Source of the DNA: Enoplosus armatus
Taxonomy: Eukaryota > Chordata > Actinopteri > Centrarchiformes > Enoplosidae
Direction: 5' to 3'
DNA length: 64,000 nt
Assembly (NCBI RefSeq): GCF_043641665.1
Contig: NC_092182.1
Location: forward strand, 25,605,241 to 25,669,240
Shown here: piece after piece, positions 26,640 to 38,335 of the stretch
How the letters are laid out: every line of letters starts with the position of its first letter
Numbering within the stretch: position 1 is the first letter of the stretch
Made by a program: the position numbers and the translations under genes
The notes under the pieces: model-generated
Databases searched by the model: none
The model's input: only the letters and a program-made list of their open reading frames with translations
Told to the model about the DNA's origin: nothing

Positions 26640-27480
26640 CAGGCTGATGTCACCCCAGAGGGGGGAGAGAGGGGTAAACAGGGAGGGGGAGAGAGACAGA
26701 GAGAGAGAGAAATAGGGCAAGGAGAACCTAAGGAGAAGGAGGGAATGAAAAGGAAAGGGGGAGGAAAAAAGTTGAGAGGAGGGCCAGTGAAACAGGTGGG
26801 AATGCAGAGGAGCAATAAAGGAAGACATGGAGGGGTGAAAGTGAATGAGGATGAGTGAGATACGATGAGGTGAGATGATGGAAAAGAAGGAGGAAAGAGA
26901 GAGAGGGGGAGGAAAGAAAAAATAGACTAGGTGGGAGGGACAGAAAGATTGCAAATGGAAAGTTAACAAGTAAAGGCGGCACTGTATAGAATGAGGGTGA
27001 AAGAAAAAGAAGGCAAAGAACAAAGTAAAGAAAGAAGCATGTGATATAGAGATGAAGACGAGGAAGGGTGGAGGGAAAGAGAGCTGGAGGAAGAGCAAGA
27101 GGGCAAAAGAGATCAAGGGATAAATGAGAGCAGAGGAGGAAAAGATGGGGGGGGCAAAGAAACAGAGAGAAATGGAATGGAGGGAAAGAAGAAGGACATA
27201 AAGTTGACAGAGTTTGAGAACAGGAAGTGAGACATGATAAATGTAGTAGGTTTTTTTCCTATTAGAGCGACAGAGGCAACAGCAGTGAGCAATGAAGAGA
27301 TGGGAGAGTGGGTGGATTGAGAGAACAATTTCTTCTAAATGTTCTCGAGAGAGAAAGTGACAGAAAATGAAAGAGAAAGAGGGAGGAGAGACGTTCCTCT
27401 TGATGGACAGGTGGAGTTCAGAGGGAGAAAAAACTAGCAGGATTATCCAAGACAGGCAGAGAATGAGAAACAGACTTTTA
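26640..27480 (+). repeat. Polypurine (GA-rich) low-complexity block
   Basis: About 840 bases in which the + strand is overwhelmingly A and G in varied arrangement (GAGAGAGG, GGGGAGAGAG, AAAGAAGG and similar). The complementary strand is polypyrimidine, which cannot easily form stop codons; this explains the 308-codon minus-strand open frame at 26559-27485, full of Ser, Phe, Leu and Pro. Confidence 0.9.
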
Positions 27481-27762
27481 TCCATGGGATCAAACTACAA
27501 CAAACCAGCCAAGTCCTCTAAAATGTAAATGAGGCGTTTCTGTCCAATATGAGACATCCGCGGCTTGAGGGAAAAAAAAAAAAGTGACACCTACTCTCAC
27601 AAAATGACTGACAGCAAAGAAATTAAACAAATTACAGGACTTTGTGAGAACTGCAGATAACTTAAATCCATGATTGACAAAATATCACTTTCACACATCC
27701 TTACTGCCACAGTATATAAAGGAGATATTGAATTTAGAGAATAAATTATTCAAATACTGACA

Positions 27763-27783
27763 TTCTTCTTCTTCTTCTTCTTC
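27763..27783. repeat. (TTC)7 trinucleotide tract
   Basis: Seven TTC units. Confidence 0.9.
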
Positions 27784-29530
27784 TGTGAGATGGGTCTCAG
27801 CCAGTCAAATGACAACTGGCCACGCTGGATTCACTGGCCAATTTAATTTCTCCGTGGCCAGCGCGGCTTTCCAAACGTAAAAAAAGAACTGATACAAGAC
27901 CTTTATAGTCTTTATAAGGCGACATGTCCTTCAACCAGACGGCTTGGGTTCAAGCTATTGTCAACAAACGTTCACCCGGCTGACGAGTCCTTGAGGAAGG
28001 CGCTGAAAGTCGACCAGATCCAGGGCAGCTGTTGTGTATCTGACCCTGACCATTGATTTCCCTGGGCAGGAAAAGACACAGCTCGGAGAGTCAGAGAGAC
28101 TGTCCTCAGCAGAGAAATGGCAGCAGTGGTCTCTTCCCTTCCTTCTTTCTTGCTCTCTCAGGCTAACAATGCAGATGCAGCGTAACACTGTTATATCACC
28201 ACAAAACCTCTTTGGGAAGAGGTTGGGCGTACAAAGTTTCCAACTTTGACACCAGAGATCTCGGTTCGCCGTGACAAATTTTAATTTAATTTGGGGGAAA
28301 ATAAAACTAGCAGACTATCCTGTTGTAATGGCTGAGAAGTAAGAAAATGAACAACTATGAAAAGGTTTCTCTTCGGGATGAATGAAAGCTTCGTTTATTG
28401 GCAGAAATTTATGAGTTTTATGAGTGTGTGTCCATTTCGTATGCCTGACTTCCTCATCAAATCATCTGGGTTACGCTGACTGCGCCGGCCCACTTGCTTT
28501 TCTATTCACTTTTTGCCACCAACCCCCCCAGCAGCACCCCCCACCAATGCTCCAGTCCATGACTCAAACAAACCTCAAACTGATTGGATTGACTGAGATC
28601 CAATCAAATAAGAAATTCTTACGTCACCAGATTTAGGGTCTGCACATATACAAAGCACACGCATGCACACAACTGCCAAAGCACACTCATCAGCTCGCAC
28701 GCACGCTTTTGTTCAATCATGCGAGAACCCCCCCCCACACACACACACACACATACATACTCACAACCCACTCGCAAACAGTCTCTCTCCATGTGAGTGC
28801 ATTGTGGGAAATCTGCCTTCTGGAGGAGGATATTACATCACGGCGTCAGCCAGCTTGCCCGGCCAAACCCAGTTCCCGTGGTTACAGCAGTGGAAAATTA
28901 AAAACAACCCTCACAGGGGTTCAGAGTATTATGGAAATTCAAAAGCCAAGTTCAAGTTGTGAATGAGTTATGAGAAGGAGAGAGGTGGGGGAGGTGGGCG
29001 GGGTGTTGTTATATTTGCAGACGGTATAATTGCCAGGCGAAAAGGGGACGCAAACAGACGGAAGCATTCTGGCAGTGAAGATTCCCAGAGGGGGTTTTCT
29101 TTTTTTATTTCTTTTTTTTTTCGGAAAAGAAGTGACATAACATTCACTTTACTGGACACGCTGAGTCTGCAGATTTAACCTCTCCTCAACCACTGATGCT
29201 TAGACAGCTGCTGTGACATCACTGATTAGGGCGTGGCCAAAAGAGTTTCAGAGAGTTTTAAAGCCCCAGTTAGTTTTTGTGTTTATAAAACGAAAATGAG
29301 ACTATCCAGGTAAATCTGCCACAGCACCTTTTTTGATAGTAGAGGCGCTAAAAAGAAATGTTCTAACACATACAGGCCTGAAGGGAATAACCACTTAAAG
29401 CTTAAACTGATGGTGGCTTTAATGTTTCTGTATCAACAGAAAGAATTTCCAATTCATCTCATGTGGCCAAAGCGCCCTTAACAAGACTATTCCCTGTTAT
29501 TATTGGTACTTTTGGAGTCTTGAGACTCAC

Positions 29531-29807
29531 CCCATTGGCTCTGCTCATGGCCTGGAAGTAGATGCTGTAGCTCTTGGCTGGTGACAGCGGAGGATTCCAG
29601 AAACCGCCGTAGCTCTTGTTGTCTCCCACCGTGAATGGCTGTACTACTGTGAGGCTGGATGGGGGCAGCTCAGCAGCGATGTAGTAGGGCGAGTCCAAGA
29701 TGGAGGCATTGCGGAAGCTGACAGGAGCGGAGAAACACTCGGGGGCTTCGGGGGCGGCGCGGCGGGTCTTGGACTTGCGCTCCTCCTTCACGACGAGCTG
29801 GTAGGAG
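29531..29807 (-). CDS. ptprm: ptprm exon: end of FN3 repeat 4 and membrane-proximal region
   Basis: This is the largest coding exon in the window, 277 bases and about 92 residues. Recognisable segments in order are [10 protein letters not shown], a basic stretch [55 protein letters not shown] and [15 protein letters not shown]. The ECFS-PVS-RNAS and [18 protein letters not shown] pattern fits mammalian PTPRM better than my recollection of PTPRK, PTPRT or PTPRU. In R2B receptors a furin-type protease is reported to cut in this membrane-proximal region; KTRR at 29759-29770 is the likely equivalent site. RNAS and DNKS are possible N-glycosylation sites. The acceptor is GTGTTTCCAG and the donor a strong GTGAGT; the exon ends on a codon boundary (ANG, then ETK in the next exon). 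Confidence 0.95.
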
Positions 29808-30291
29808 CTGGAAACACAAATGAAGTTTAAATAAATGCGTCATTTAGGTTTGATTTAATAAAACAAATCTACAGGGTTTCAATCGGTCAAGGTGAGGGAC
29901 GGCTGTCTACATTGTCACTGAACTCTTAAAACAGGTGCATTCTTACATTAAATATAATAGTGATTGGTCTGATCAAACAATTACACTTATCCCCCATAAT
30001 TCACTATCACTATCACTGTGGAGCAGCTGCCATTAAAAAGCTTTAATTTCCAGAGTGCTTTTTATCCATTTTGGCAATAAAAGCATTAGCAGAAGAGGGC
30101 TGAGGTCTGTAAAGAATCCTCCGGAAAATGACTCCTTTAAAAAGGACTGAATTTGCTCCAAGGGTCACTTTTCTTTTTTCCCCCAAATGGTAGCTACTTT
30201 GGAAGCAAACTTCAGCTAACTTTCTAACGAAGTAGCTGGCAGATCATTTCTTGTCCTGACTCAGCAGAAAAGTATGAAATAAAAGTAAGAA

Positions 30292-30292
<1 letters not shown>

Positions 30293-30322
<30 letters not shown>
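30293..30322. repeat. (TG)15 microsatellite
   Basis: TG tract of 30 bases in the intron that splits FN3-4. Confidence 0.95.
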
Positions 30323-30324
<2 letters not shown>

Positions 30325-30430
30325 TGCGCAATCAAGCAGGTGTGCATGTGCCTGTATGTGCTCTAGCAGGTGTGCTTGTGTATGTTCTAACAGGTGGGTA
30401 GGGGTGTGTTTACATACTTATTTCTACTTT

Positions 30431-30457
30431 GTGTGTGTGTGTGTGTGTGTGTGTGTG
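30431..30457. repeat. (GT)13 microsatellite
   Basis: GT tract of 27 bases, 108 bases after the preceding one. Confidence 0.95.
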
Positions 30458-30704
30458 GGCTCTTGCATGTGTGTGTCTTTCCATTCCGCTCAGAGAGCCT
30501 TCATGAATGGCTGAGGGCTCCTTTAGCGGTCAGGACAAACGCAGCGGCCCTCCGCAATTACCTCCGTCCTCCACGCCAAGAACTCACTTCACAATTATAC
30601 GCAATTAGGGAAATGTATGTTTCTGTGAAGGGGGCCGTGGCCAATTATCCCCAGCTCCCGTTTGGCAGCTTTCATAAAAGATAATTGCTGATGACCAAAG
30701 ATGA

Positions 30705-30728
30705 GTCTCTCTCTCTCTCTCTCTCTCT
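30705..30728. repeat. (CT)12 tract
   Basis: CT dinucleotide tract of 24 bases. Confidence 0.93.
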
Positions 30729-30848
30729 TTGCTGTTCCTGTCTTTCTGGTGAAATATCCATTTCAAACTAATGGCTTTCAGAGGCTGCACGAGGGATGAA
30801 GCAGAGGCCTAGTGCAAGGGCCGAACAGGGAATTGTGTGTGTGCATGG

Positions 30849-30875
30849 GTGTGTGTGTGTGTGTGTGTGTGTGTG
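30849..30875. repeat. (GT)13 microsatellite
   Basis: GT tract of 27 bases. Confidence 0.95.
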
Positions 30876-31140
30876 CGCATGTGTTTGGACTTACAGGTGT
30901 GTCTCAATATGCATAAGTGTTGATGTACTTCTCTCTTTCTGAGGAGGACTCGGGAGTTTTAGACCTTCAGAGTCATCTTGGAAAATGAGAACTCTTCGGG
31001 ACACTTTGTAAAGTGAGTGAGATGTTTTGGGAAAATGAAAATGCCGATTTTTACTTGTCCAAAGGTCCGTTTGAGGGTTAAAGGGCAAGTTATAAAGTTG
31101 AGGGTTAACGCATTATATCATTAAAAAAATACCTCTGGAA

Positions 31141-31158
31141 TGTGTGTGTGTGTGTTTG

Positions 31159-31199
<41 letters not shown>
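31141..31199. repeat. Imperfect (TG)n microsatellite
   Basis: 59 bases of TG with a TTTGCGTGTA interruption. Confidence 0.95.
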
Positions 31200-31200
<1 letters not shown>

Positions 31201-32431
31201 TCAACCACAACAGCTGCTTCTCTTAGCAGAGCCATTTCGGCAGACATTCCTCATCTAAGCTCCAGAACTTGAGATACTCTGATCTCCTCAGAATAAATGA
31301 AAAACGAAACATTAGCGTGCACATTAACCAACAGATGTCTTTTCCCTGCGACGCCACGTACATCTGTTGGCACTTAAAACATGTAATACTTGCACAAAAC
31401 ACACACAACAGGCAAACACGCGAAGGGGCTTATCTCCGGTTGATAAAGATGTTAACGATTGGAGTGCAGCCTAATTCAAAACGAGATATATTTTCCATGT
31501 GTGGGTGATAAATGGCGAGATATGGTATGGGATTTACAGATATTAACACTAAACCAATGACCCACGCTCACATTTCACAAATCCATTTCCCCAAGTCCAA
31601 ATTGAAGTGATATATATTCTCCATACACCCTTGTCGAAGCTGTATTTCCCTCAAGGCCACCGCAGAATAATGTTCTCCCCTACACCAATTAAATGGATGA
31701 GATCACATGTTCAAAGTGAACTTTTAATTAAAAAACACGCTGGCTGAAAAAAATGAGAAAAGGAAAAAAGAATAAATTAGCTGAGTGTCTATTGTACAAC
31801 AAAACCAGTGAGTGCAGTGGACTGGGAACTGGAAGAATGAAACTTATATTGTGTGATATATACATTTTTTATTTTACTTACTATAAAGACAACATTAACA
31901 TCCTAATGCCACTTTGCAAGGGAAGAATGTATGCACGTATACATGTCTGTTATTGTGCTACATGTGTGTTTATGTGACCATGATTTGCATATTTGTTCGT
32001 GTCTGTACAAACTTTTTTTCGTCTCTTTATGTCAACAAGCTGTCGGCCGGGAGCTTCAATTAAAGCAGTCAAGTCTCAAGCGACCACACATTGATTGCAA
32101 AATTACCATCAGACATTTAGGCCTGTCGTGTCCGCTTGGAGTCGCATCTCCAAAAGGCTAAAAAGCTGCGAGACGCAAGTGACTAATGATGCGTTTTTCA
32201 TGCCAAATTTCCTAAAAAATGAAGTCCCATTCTATGAGTTCCTTTGCATACAAATTGGATTTATATGTGTGAGTGACTTTAATGGCTTTAAAAGAGACCC
32301 TTGGGAGAGAGGACAGTGGATGGAAAGAGAATAAAGAAAGAAAGAAAGGGTGAAGGGGGGGGACAGAGCAGAGTAAAATTTGAAACTTGTGTAAAGAACA
32401 AAAAAGTGATGAGAAAAGGGAAAGAAATTAC

Positions 32432-32534
32432 CTGATAGGTGCACCGCGTGACTGGGCGGGCTTTAGCAGGATGGTGATGGTGGTCTCCGTCTCGTTCAGT
32501 GGAGCCTCAGACTCGTACTCGGGCATCATGGGGG
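32432..32534 (-). CDS. ptprm: ptprm exon: first part of FN3 repeat 4
   Basis: This 103-base exon is too short to stand out as an open frame, but it reads [16 protein letters not shown], then [18 protein letters not shown] once joined to its neighbours. It corresponds to the start of the fourth, membrane-proximal FN3 repeat (mammalian PTPRM has a closely similar LKPAHSRGAP segment, recalled rather than searched). The acceptor is TTTACCACCAG with five C bases following; the donor is GTAATT. It enters with two bases of an Ala codon (G from the previous exon) and leaves with AG of a Ser codon (C from the next exon), so frame is preserved on both sides. PLNETE is a possible N-glycosylation site. 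Confidence 0.9.
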
Positions 32535-35117
32535 CTGGTGGTAAATAAAGAAAAGGGCGAAGAAATATGATAAAGTTGGAGAAACTGACGTCTGAAACCA
32601 GGGTTTACTGAATGGTGGCACTTCCAGGAAGTAACGTAACAAAAATAACTACATAACATAACGTACATTCTGCACTGTAAAACGATAAATAATAACCCCA
32701 AATACTTGTTTTCTGACATCACTCAGGAATTATAGGGGTAGAAACACGCTGACCCGTGTCCCTTCCTCAACCCAACAAGTACTTTTCAAACTTTTGAGTT
32801 AATATTAAAGAAAAGAACATGTTAAACTCTTGAGTTAATTCTGATGAATACATTATGTGAAGCTTTAAAAACAAAACAAATCTCTTCTGGTTCTGATATT
32901 TTGGTTATTTTGTGTTGATATTATCGTATCATATCTTGACAACAGTGATCTTATCAGGTTCTGTTAGGAGCAAAGAGCTTCACAGACATTCAATTACATT
33001 CAAGTTTTTAATTTCACATCTGTCATGGCCTCATATTGGAGGTGCAGCATCGGTGCCTATCTGAGTAACACATCAACACTTTTTCCCCTGATTGATGTGG
33101 CATTTAGGTTAATAACACGCGTCCAGCCCCTCCTCTTAGGTCCATCCATCTCTATCAGTCTACATCATTTAATTTAAATCTCTCCATCCTTTGGTCCCTG
33201 AATGAGATAATGAAGATTGGGGATGGCGTGACATTTGGAGGGAGACATCCCTGTTATGTGTTGAAGCGCAATGTTTTGTTTTTCCTTCCTAGCAACGTGT
33301 TGTTAAGATTTAAAAGGATGATGGAGGAATGAAAACTGAGCGGAAAGGTCAAGCAAAAAAAAATCACTGTAGGTGTTGACAGAGAGGACAACGCTGACAA
33401 CACGCTGTTGACACATTTAGACTGTAGTCCTCTGTAGTAGAACACTGCCAGGACTCAGGATTCAGTTGTGTAGGTCAGTGGGTGGAGGAAGGCATCAATG
33501 CTGCTCATTCACAAACAGAAACTTTGGGAACCATTGTTAGATTGAAAACAGACTTCCCAGGGGGTTAAATGTGATGAGTGTAGCTTTTTATCTTAAATAT
33601 ACTTTGGTGCAATGAAAAGAAAGTGATCGTACGCCACTCGCTGCGGCACTGAGCGGTTTCCAGGACTGAATGTTTGTAACTGCATGAATATGAAACGATA
33701 CGGGCTTGTCCGCTCAGCAGAGCCTCTCTGGGTATAGAAAGGCTACAAAGGAAGAGTCATGCTGTTATCTCTGCTTCATATCACATGTGGATGAAGTCAA
33801 GTGATGCTGATCAATTATGTAATGATATTAACAAACATAGAAATGGTCAACTCTCTTTGGATTACCAGATTTCTGATGTGTTTATACTCACACATACCTA
33901 AAAGTAGGTGATAACTCAAATAAGTTTGTACTTATATGAATATGAAAAGACAAGCTGCTGCAATCTTGCTTTGAAAGTCAGTGCCTTGATGTTCTCTTTA
34001 TGCATCAATACACATATTTCATAAGTGTGTCTCTACACACTGTGTAAAGAATGGATTATTAAATGTGGGGTTGAACTGAGTAGATAAATGTTGCTCTGGC
34101 AGACACATTTGTTTCATTGGCCTTTGCTGCTGTAAAAGAAATATACTACGCCTTCCAGAATATGCAACTCCTCAATAAAATTCTGAATCCAGTTAAAAAT
34201 ATGTTTTCATGTTCGATAAACAGCTCTATAAACAGTAAGAGGCATAGTTGTTGTTCTTGCATTCATTCCTGCATGCAATTCATGGTGATGCAAGGCGGTA
34301 AGACACCATTTGTGAATTCATGCTGAATCTAATCTGCAATGCATTAAAGCTCATCACATCATCCATGTGTGCCTTCAATATAAAGTTTTTAATAACTAAT
34401 ACTGTCTCCACAGATGTCCTGATAAAAAAAAAAACACAACTGAAGGTCCCAAATATCTAAATGAGGAGGAAATAGAAATAACAAACATCCTGTGGAGGAG
34501 AAACAATCAGATGTGCCATTTGAAGAGAGAAAAGGTAGGAGCAGAGGGGAGAAAGAGACTGAAAGAGGAAAGGGAAGGTGAAATGGGAACAGCAGAGGGA
34601 GAGTTAGGTAAAGCTGGAGAGAGACAGCTTTTTTTATTTTGAATCAGTCAATCTGTCATTTAAACAACAAAAACCACCCTTCACAAAACAGTCGGAGTGA
34701 GTGAAGTCCTCTTGTTCCAGCATGAAGAAAGGCATTAACATGTGAGAGAAGTTCACGGTTCTTTCCACAAAAGTTGATTGTTTTCCTTTTTGCGGTGCCA
34801 CTGACATTTTCTATGGAACAAGGCGGGTGACACAAACAGAGGGTTACAAATGGAGAGAAAAAGTCAGATGAAAACGGTCACTCAGACAGACAAATAAAGA
34901 CAAAAACAAACCCACAAACTGGCACATCCAGAGAGGAACTGAGTGACCCACCAGCTGGCCAACAAACAAGCCCTCAACATCTCCTTCTTCACCTGCTATC
35001 ATTGTAATAATAAGTATGATTGGGCTGCAATGTGTGATTAGAAAGCCAAGATCAAACAAAATGTCACCAGAAATGAAAGGACAAACTCACAACAACTAAT
35101 AAAAGTAACATTCTTAC
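32535..35117 (-). other. ptprm intron (2.6 kb) between FN3-3 and FN3-4
   Basis: Mostly plain intron sequence. It includes a purine-rich stretch around 34460-34625 and a motif-rich stretch around 33110-33240 (AATGAGATAATGAAGATTGG-like). No gene or recognisable mobile element was seen. Confidence 0.85.
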
Positions 35118-35319
35118 CTGCTATCTTGGTGGTGATGCGGGTGGTGACGGGCGGTCCGAAGCCCTTGTTCGTGGAGGCTTTGAGGGTGAAGAAGTAGGTG
35201 GTCCCTGGGTAAAGACCCACGAACAGGTGATGGGTCTCGTTCCTCAGCTTGAACACCCGTCCCCTCTGGGTTGTCAGGTCAGCGCTGGGGTCCAACGAGC
35301 TCAGGGCCTTGTAGGTAAT
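35118..35319 (-). CDS. ptprm: ptprm exon: second part of FN3 repeat 3
   Basis: This 202-base exon encodes about 67 residues opening [11 protein letters not shown], with [19 protein letters not shown] in the middle and [15 protein letters not shown] near the end. The LYPGTTY segment is the tyrosine-corner region of an FN3 fold and AST-KGFGPP is characteristic of this receptor family. It starts on a codon boundary after an acceptor ending GCCTCCAG and ends one base into a codon before donor GTAAGA. RNETHH contains a possible N-glycosylation site. Together with the 110-base exon it forms a 312-base phase 1-1 module, one FN3 domain. Upstream in-frame sequence that extends the open frame to about 35349 is intron. 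Confidence 0.93.
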
Positions 35320-38279
35320 CTGGAGGCAGACAGGAGGCTGTTTTAACACATGTCAGCTTTACTCTATTTGATGTAATGTAGTTTACTTTTGTTTAGTTTG
35401 GATCCATTCATCTCGGCTCAGCTAAGGTTAGCTTAGCATGCTGTATCTCAGCATTTGTTTATTTGAGAGTATCGTAGCTTCATTGAGTTCAGCTAGGAGC
35501 AATTTGTTTACTTTAAATTCTTGTTTGTGTTACTTTACGTTGGACTGTCTTGATTTAATATTGCAATGGTTTGTTTACCTCTTGTGTTAGCCTACAACTA
35601 CCTTCCTATAGTTATGGTGTTTACTCGAGTTATAGCGTTAGCTTATCATTTGAGGTATCATTTGTTCAACCTAATTTAGTTTTAGTAAAGCTTAGCTTAA
35701 ATCAGTGATAGCAGAGGACAGAGAAATTAACATATAATCTCCTTAAGTTGCTTATTTACAAATCCAACAGACACGGAAGAACTTTAACATTCATTGGGAC
35801 TCTTGACGAAGGAGACCAATATTTATTCTCTTTTTCGTCCAGCTGTCGAGGAAAATATTTGGCTTTAAATGCTTAACTGTGATGAGAGCGTTAAGAATGA
35901 AACAATACTGTAAGTGTGGGCCGTGAAGCCAAAACAATAAGCTGAAAGAGTCGTTGATAATCATCCGCGAGCACATCACTATCAGTGACACAATAAGTCA
36001 CACACAAGTCATTTATAACAATTACAGATCAGTGCAACTTTAATTTAATTCATTCCAGTTGAAGAGGTTTCATCGTCGTGGCCTTTCTATCAGCAGTTTC
36101 ATCACCTCAAATCTCTTGAACATTCAGACGAAAGCCGACCTGTTAAAAATTGTTTTTATTCAGTATTCGAAAGTAAACTAGATTTCTGATATTCAGATGG
36201 TGTTACTAATTAAAGGCTGAATCACTGCTCATGTATTTTCCTTGTTAAACTGAATAATATCCAAATCTTTTTGTGCAACTGTACGTCAGTTTTCTGAGCT
36301 GCAAAGCTTCCACCACTGTCACATCAGAGCAAATCCAAAATATCGACCATCTGTTATTTGTTAAACTTCATACAAATCAATGTTGGACTTGAAGTGATGT
36401 TGGCTCCAGACAACAGGTCTGTGTTTCTCCACATGATCTCCACTTTGAGACTGGGACAAATTGAGCAAATTGACCCATGGCCACTAAACTGGCAGAAGCA
36501 CTTCAATAGTTCTTCTGTTAAAAGAACTGTCAATGTCTGTCGTAATGTTGCTACTGGCAAGTTTCCACGCTGCACAGCTGTCAATGACTGCACACATGGA
36601 CACACACAAACACACACATGGTAGAACACTGGAGGACAGCTGTCATTGTGAATGACAGTCACGACGAACGTATTGACCGGTGGGGAAAAAACACATAGAT
36701 TCAACCCCAGATACATTTCAGCACTTCATCAAGTAGGTGTGTGTCTGTGTCGGGGTCTCTAAGCGCATTTCCGTTTGTCTTTCATCCTCAAAGTGAGAAA
36801 AAACAATACTAGATATACTGTACAAAGTGTGGAGGCAAGGTACGAGCGAGTGAGGGAGGTGGAGAAGAGGAAAAGAGACAGAAACTAAGACGGACGACGT
36901 GAACGAACCAGAGGACACTCGGTCGAGCGGAAACCTCCACCAACGCAAATCTTCTCCAACGAGCGAAGCCCCTGGAATGGTTCATGTTTCCTGTCATTTC
37001 TCTTCTGGGTTTGGTTTCTTGACAAAACAGCATGTGAGGGCAGCACTGCTTAGCTGACTGCCAACTAGCAAAACCCAGAGGCATGAGTGGAGCATCATAG
37101 CTATGGCTACAAAAACAGAAATGATCTTATAACTAAACCTCATACTCACATCCCCATCAAATTCATGAAATACTAGGACTGAGAGTGAATCATAGACTAA
37201 AGCCTATCCAAATCTGTTGGTTATCTTCTGGGATATCTTGCCATCAACAGACAAATTGGGTAAAACACGAACGTCTTCAAAGTTTAAACATAAAGCGTGA
37301 GTATAAAGAAGAGAGACGCATGCAAAGACAGCAGGAAACAGATATGCTGAGAGCGAGAGAGAAACTGAACAATAGAGAGACCGGTGAGATAGGTACCACA
37401 TCACCATAAACTCTCCAGTTAGGACTCAGCCAGGGAGCTTTGCTTCATGTGATCCCCATTTGCCATCTGCCCATGTTTCCTGCCACACTCTGGTCATTCC
37501 ACTAAGGCCAAAAAAAGTCTTACAGAATCTGAATTAATGAGACCGAGAAGCGGATTAAATTAGAAACTGCGACTGAGTTTACAAAAAATGTCCCAGTGAC
37601 GCCAAAATATGCACTGATGTGTTACAAACTCCAGGCACTTCCTTTCCTCTTCCTACAATAAAGCTGCTTTGAAATAAATTCACACAGAACACAGAGCGTT
37701 AGAAAGAGTTGAAGTGAGGCAGAGAGAAGGAGAGACTTAGAGAAACATTGAGCACAAGAGATTTAATTTAACGTACAAAGTGATTATCTTTACGTTCATC
37801 TTTAAATGTCTTACCATTAAGCATTATTGTTTTCAATTTGCATGCCAATAAAGAACTCTGAATGAGAAACTGAAATTAAGATGGGAGAGATGAGCTCATA
37901 TTCACTTTGATTATATGCTTTGGTGAAAAAATAACACTGTTGTCACAAAAAGCCCACTGACTTGAAAACAAAAATGAATGAAGGGAGAAAGAGAAAAAGA
38001 CCGAAGCCAAAGTGACGAGAGGGAACGAGAGCGGGAGAGCAAAAAGAAAGAGAGCGATAACAAGTGATGCAGATGGATGTTGGTGGAAAATGCGTAGCCA
38101 CGGAGGCTGGAGGTGATGTGAGCGTGCGAGTGTGTGAGTTTGTGGGAGGAGGATCTCAGCACTTCACACTCGCGGACGTCGGGCAGCCCTTGTCGCTCCA
38201 TTAGCGGACTCAAATCAAAAGCACTGACAGCTGGGTGCCTCACTTCGACTAGGCCTGCAGGCTGGACTGGTGACGTGTG

Positions 38280-38281
<2 letters not shown>

Positions 38282-38327
<46 letters not shown>
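38282..38327. repeat. (TG)23 microsatellite
   Basis: Uninterrupted TG tract of 46 bases followed by a short GA run. Confidence 0.95.

Positions 38328-38335
<8 letters not shown>

Larger units (their letters stand above)
21918..29530 (-). other. ptprm intron (7.6 kb) before the stalk micro-exon
   Basis: Non-coding. It contains CA/TG tracts (22788-22815, 23838-23866, 26487-26513), CT, TCC and TTC tracts (24778-24799, 25633-25661, 27763-27783), and an 840-base polypurine block at 26640-27480 whose complement gives the longest but spurious open frame in the window. The stretch 24440-24620 has a regulatory-element look. Confidence 0.85.
29808..32431 (-). other. ptprm intron (2.6 kb) splitting FN3-4
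   Basis: It holds four TG tracts (30293-30322, 30431-30457, 30849-30875, 31141-31199) and a CT tract (30705-30728). Between and after them are CAATTA-rich, low-repeat stretches (30540-30690, 31560-31740, 32040-32230) that read like conserved non-coding sequence. Confidence 0.85.

Noticed and set aside
26559..27485. 308-codon minus-strand open frame, the longest in the window
   Set aside because: It lies on the polypyrimidine complement of a GA-rich block, where stop codons are rare by composition. The product is Ser/Phe/Leu/Pro-rich with no family resemblance.
36354..36716. 120-codon minus-strand open frame
   Set aside because: It includes translated CA repeats and no domain-like sequence.
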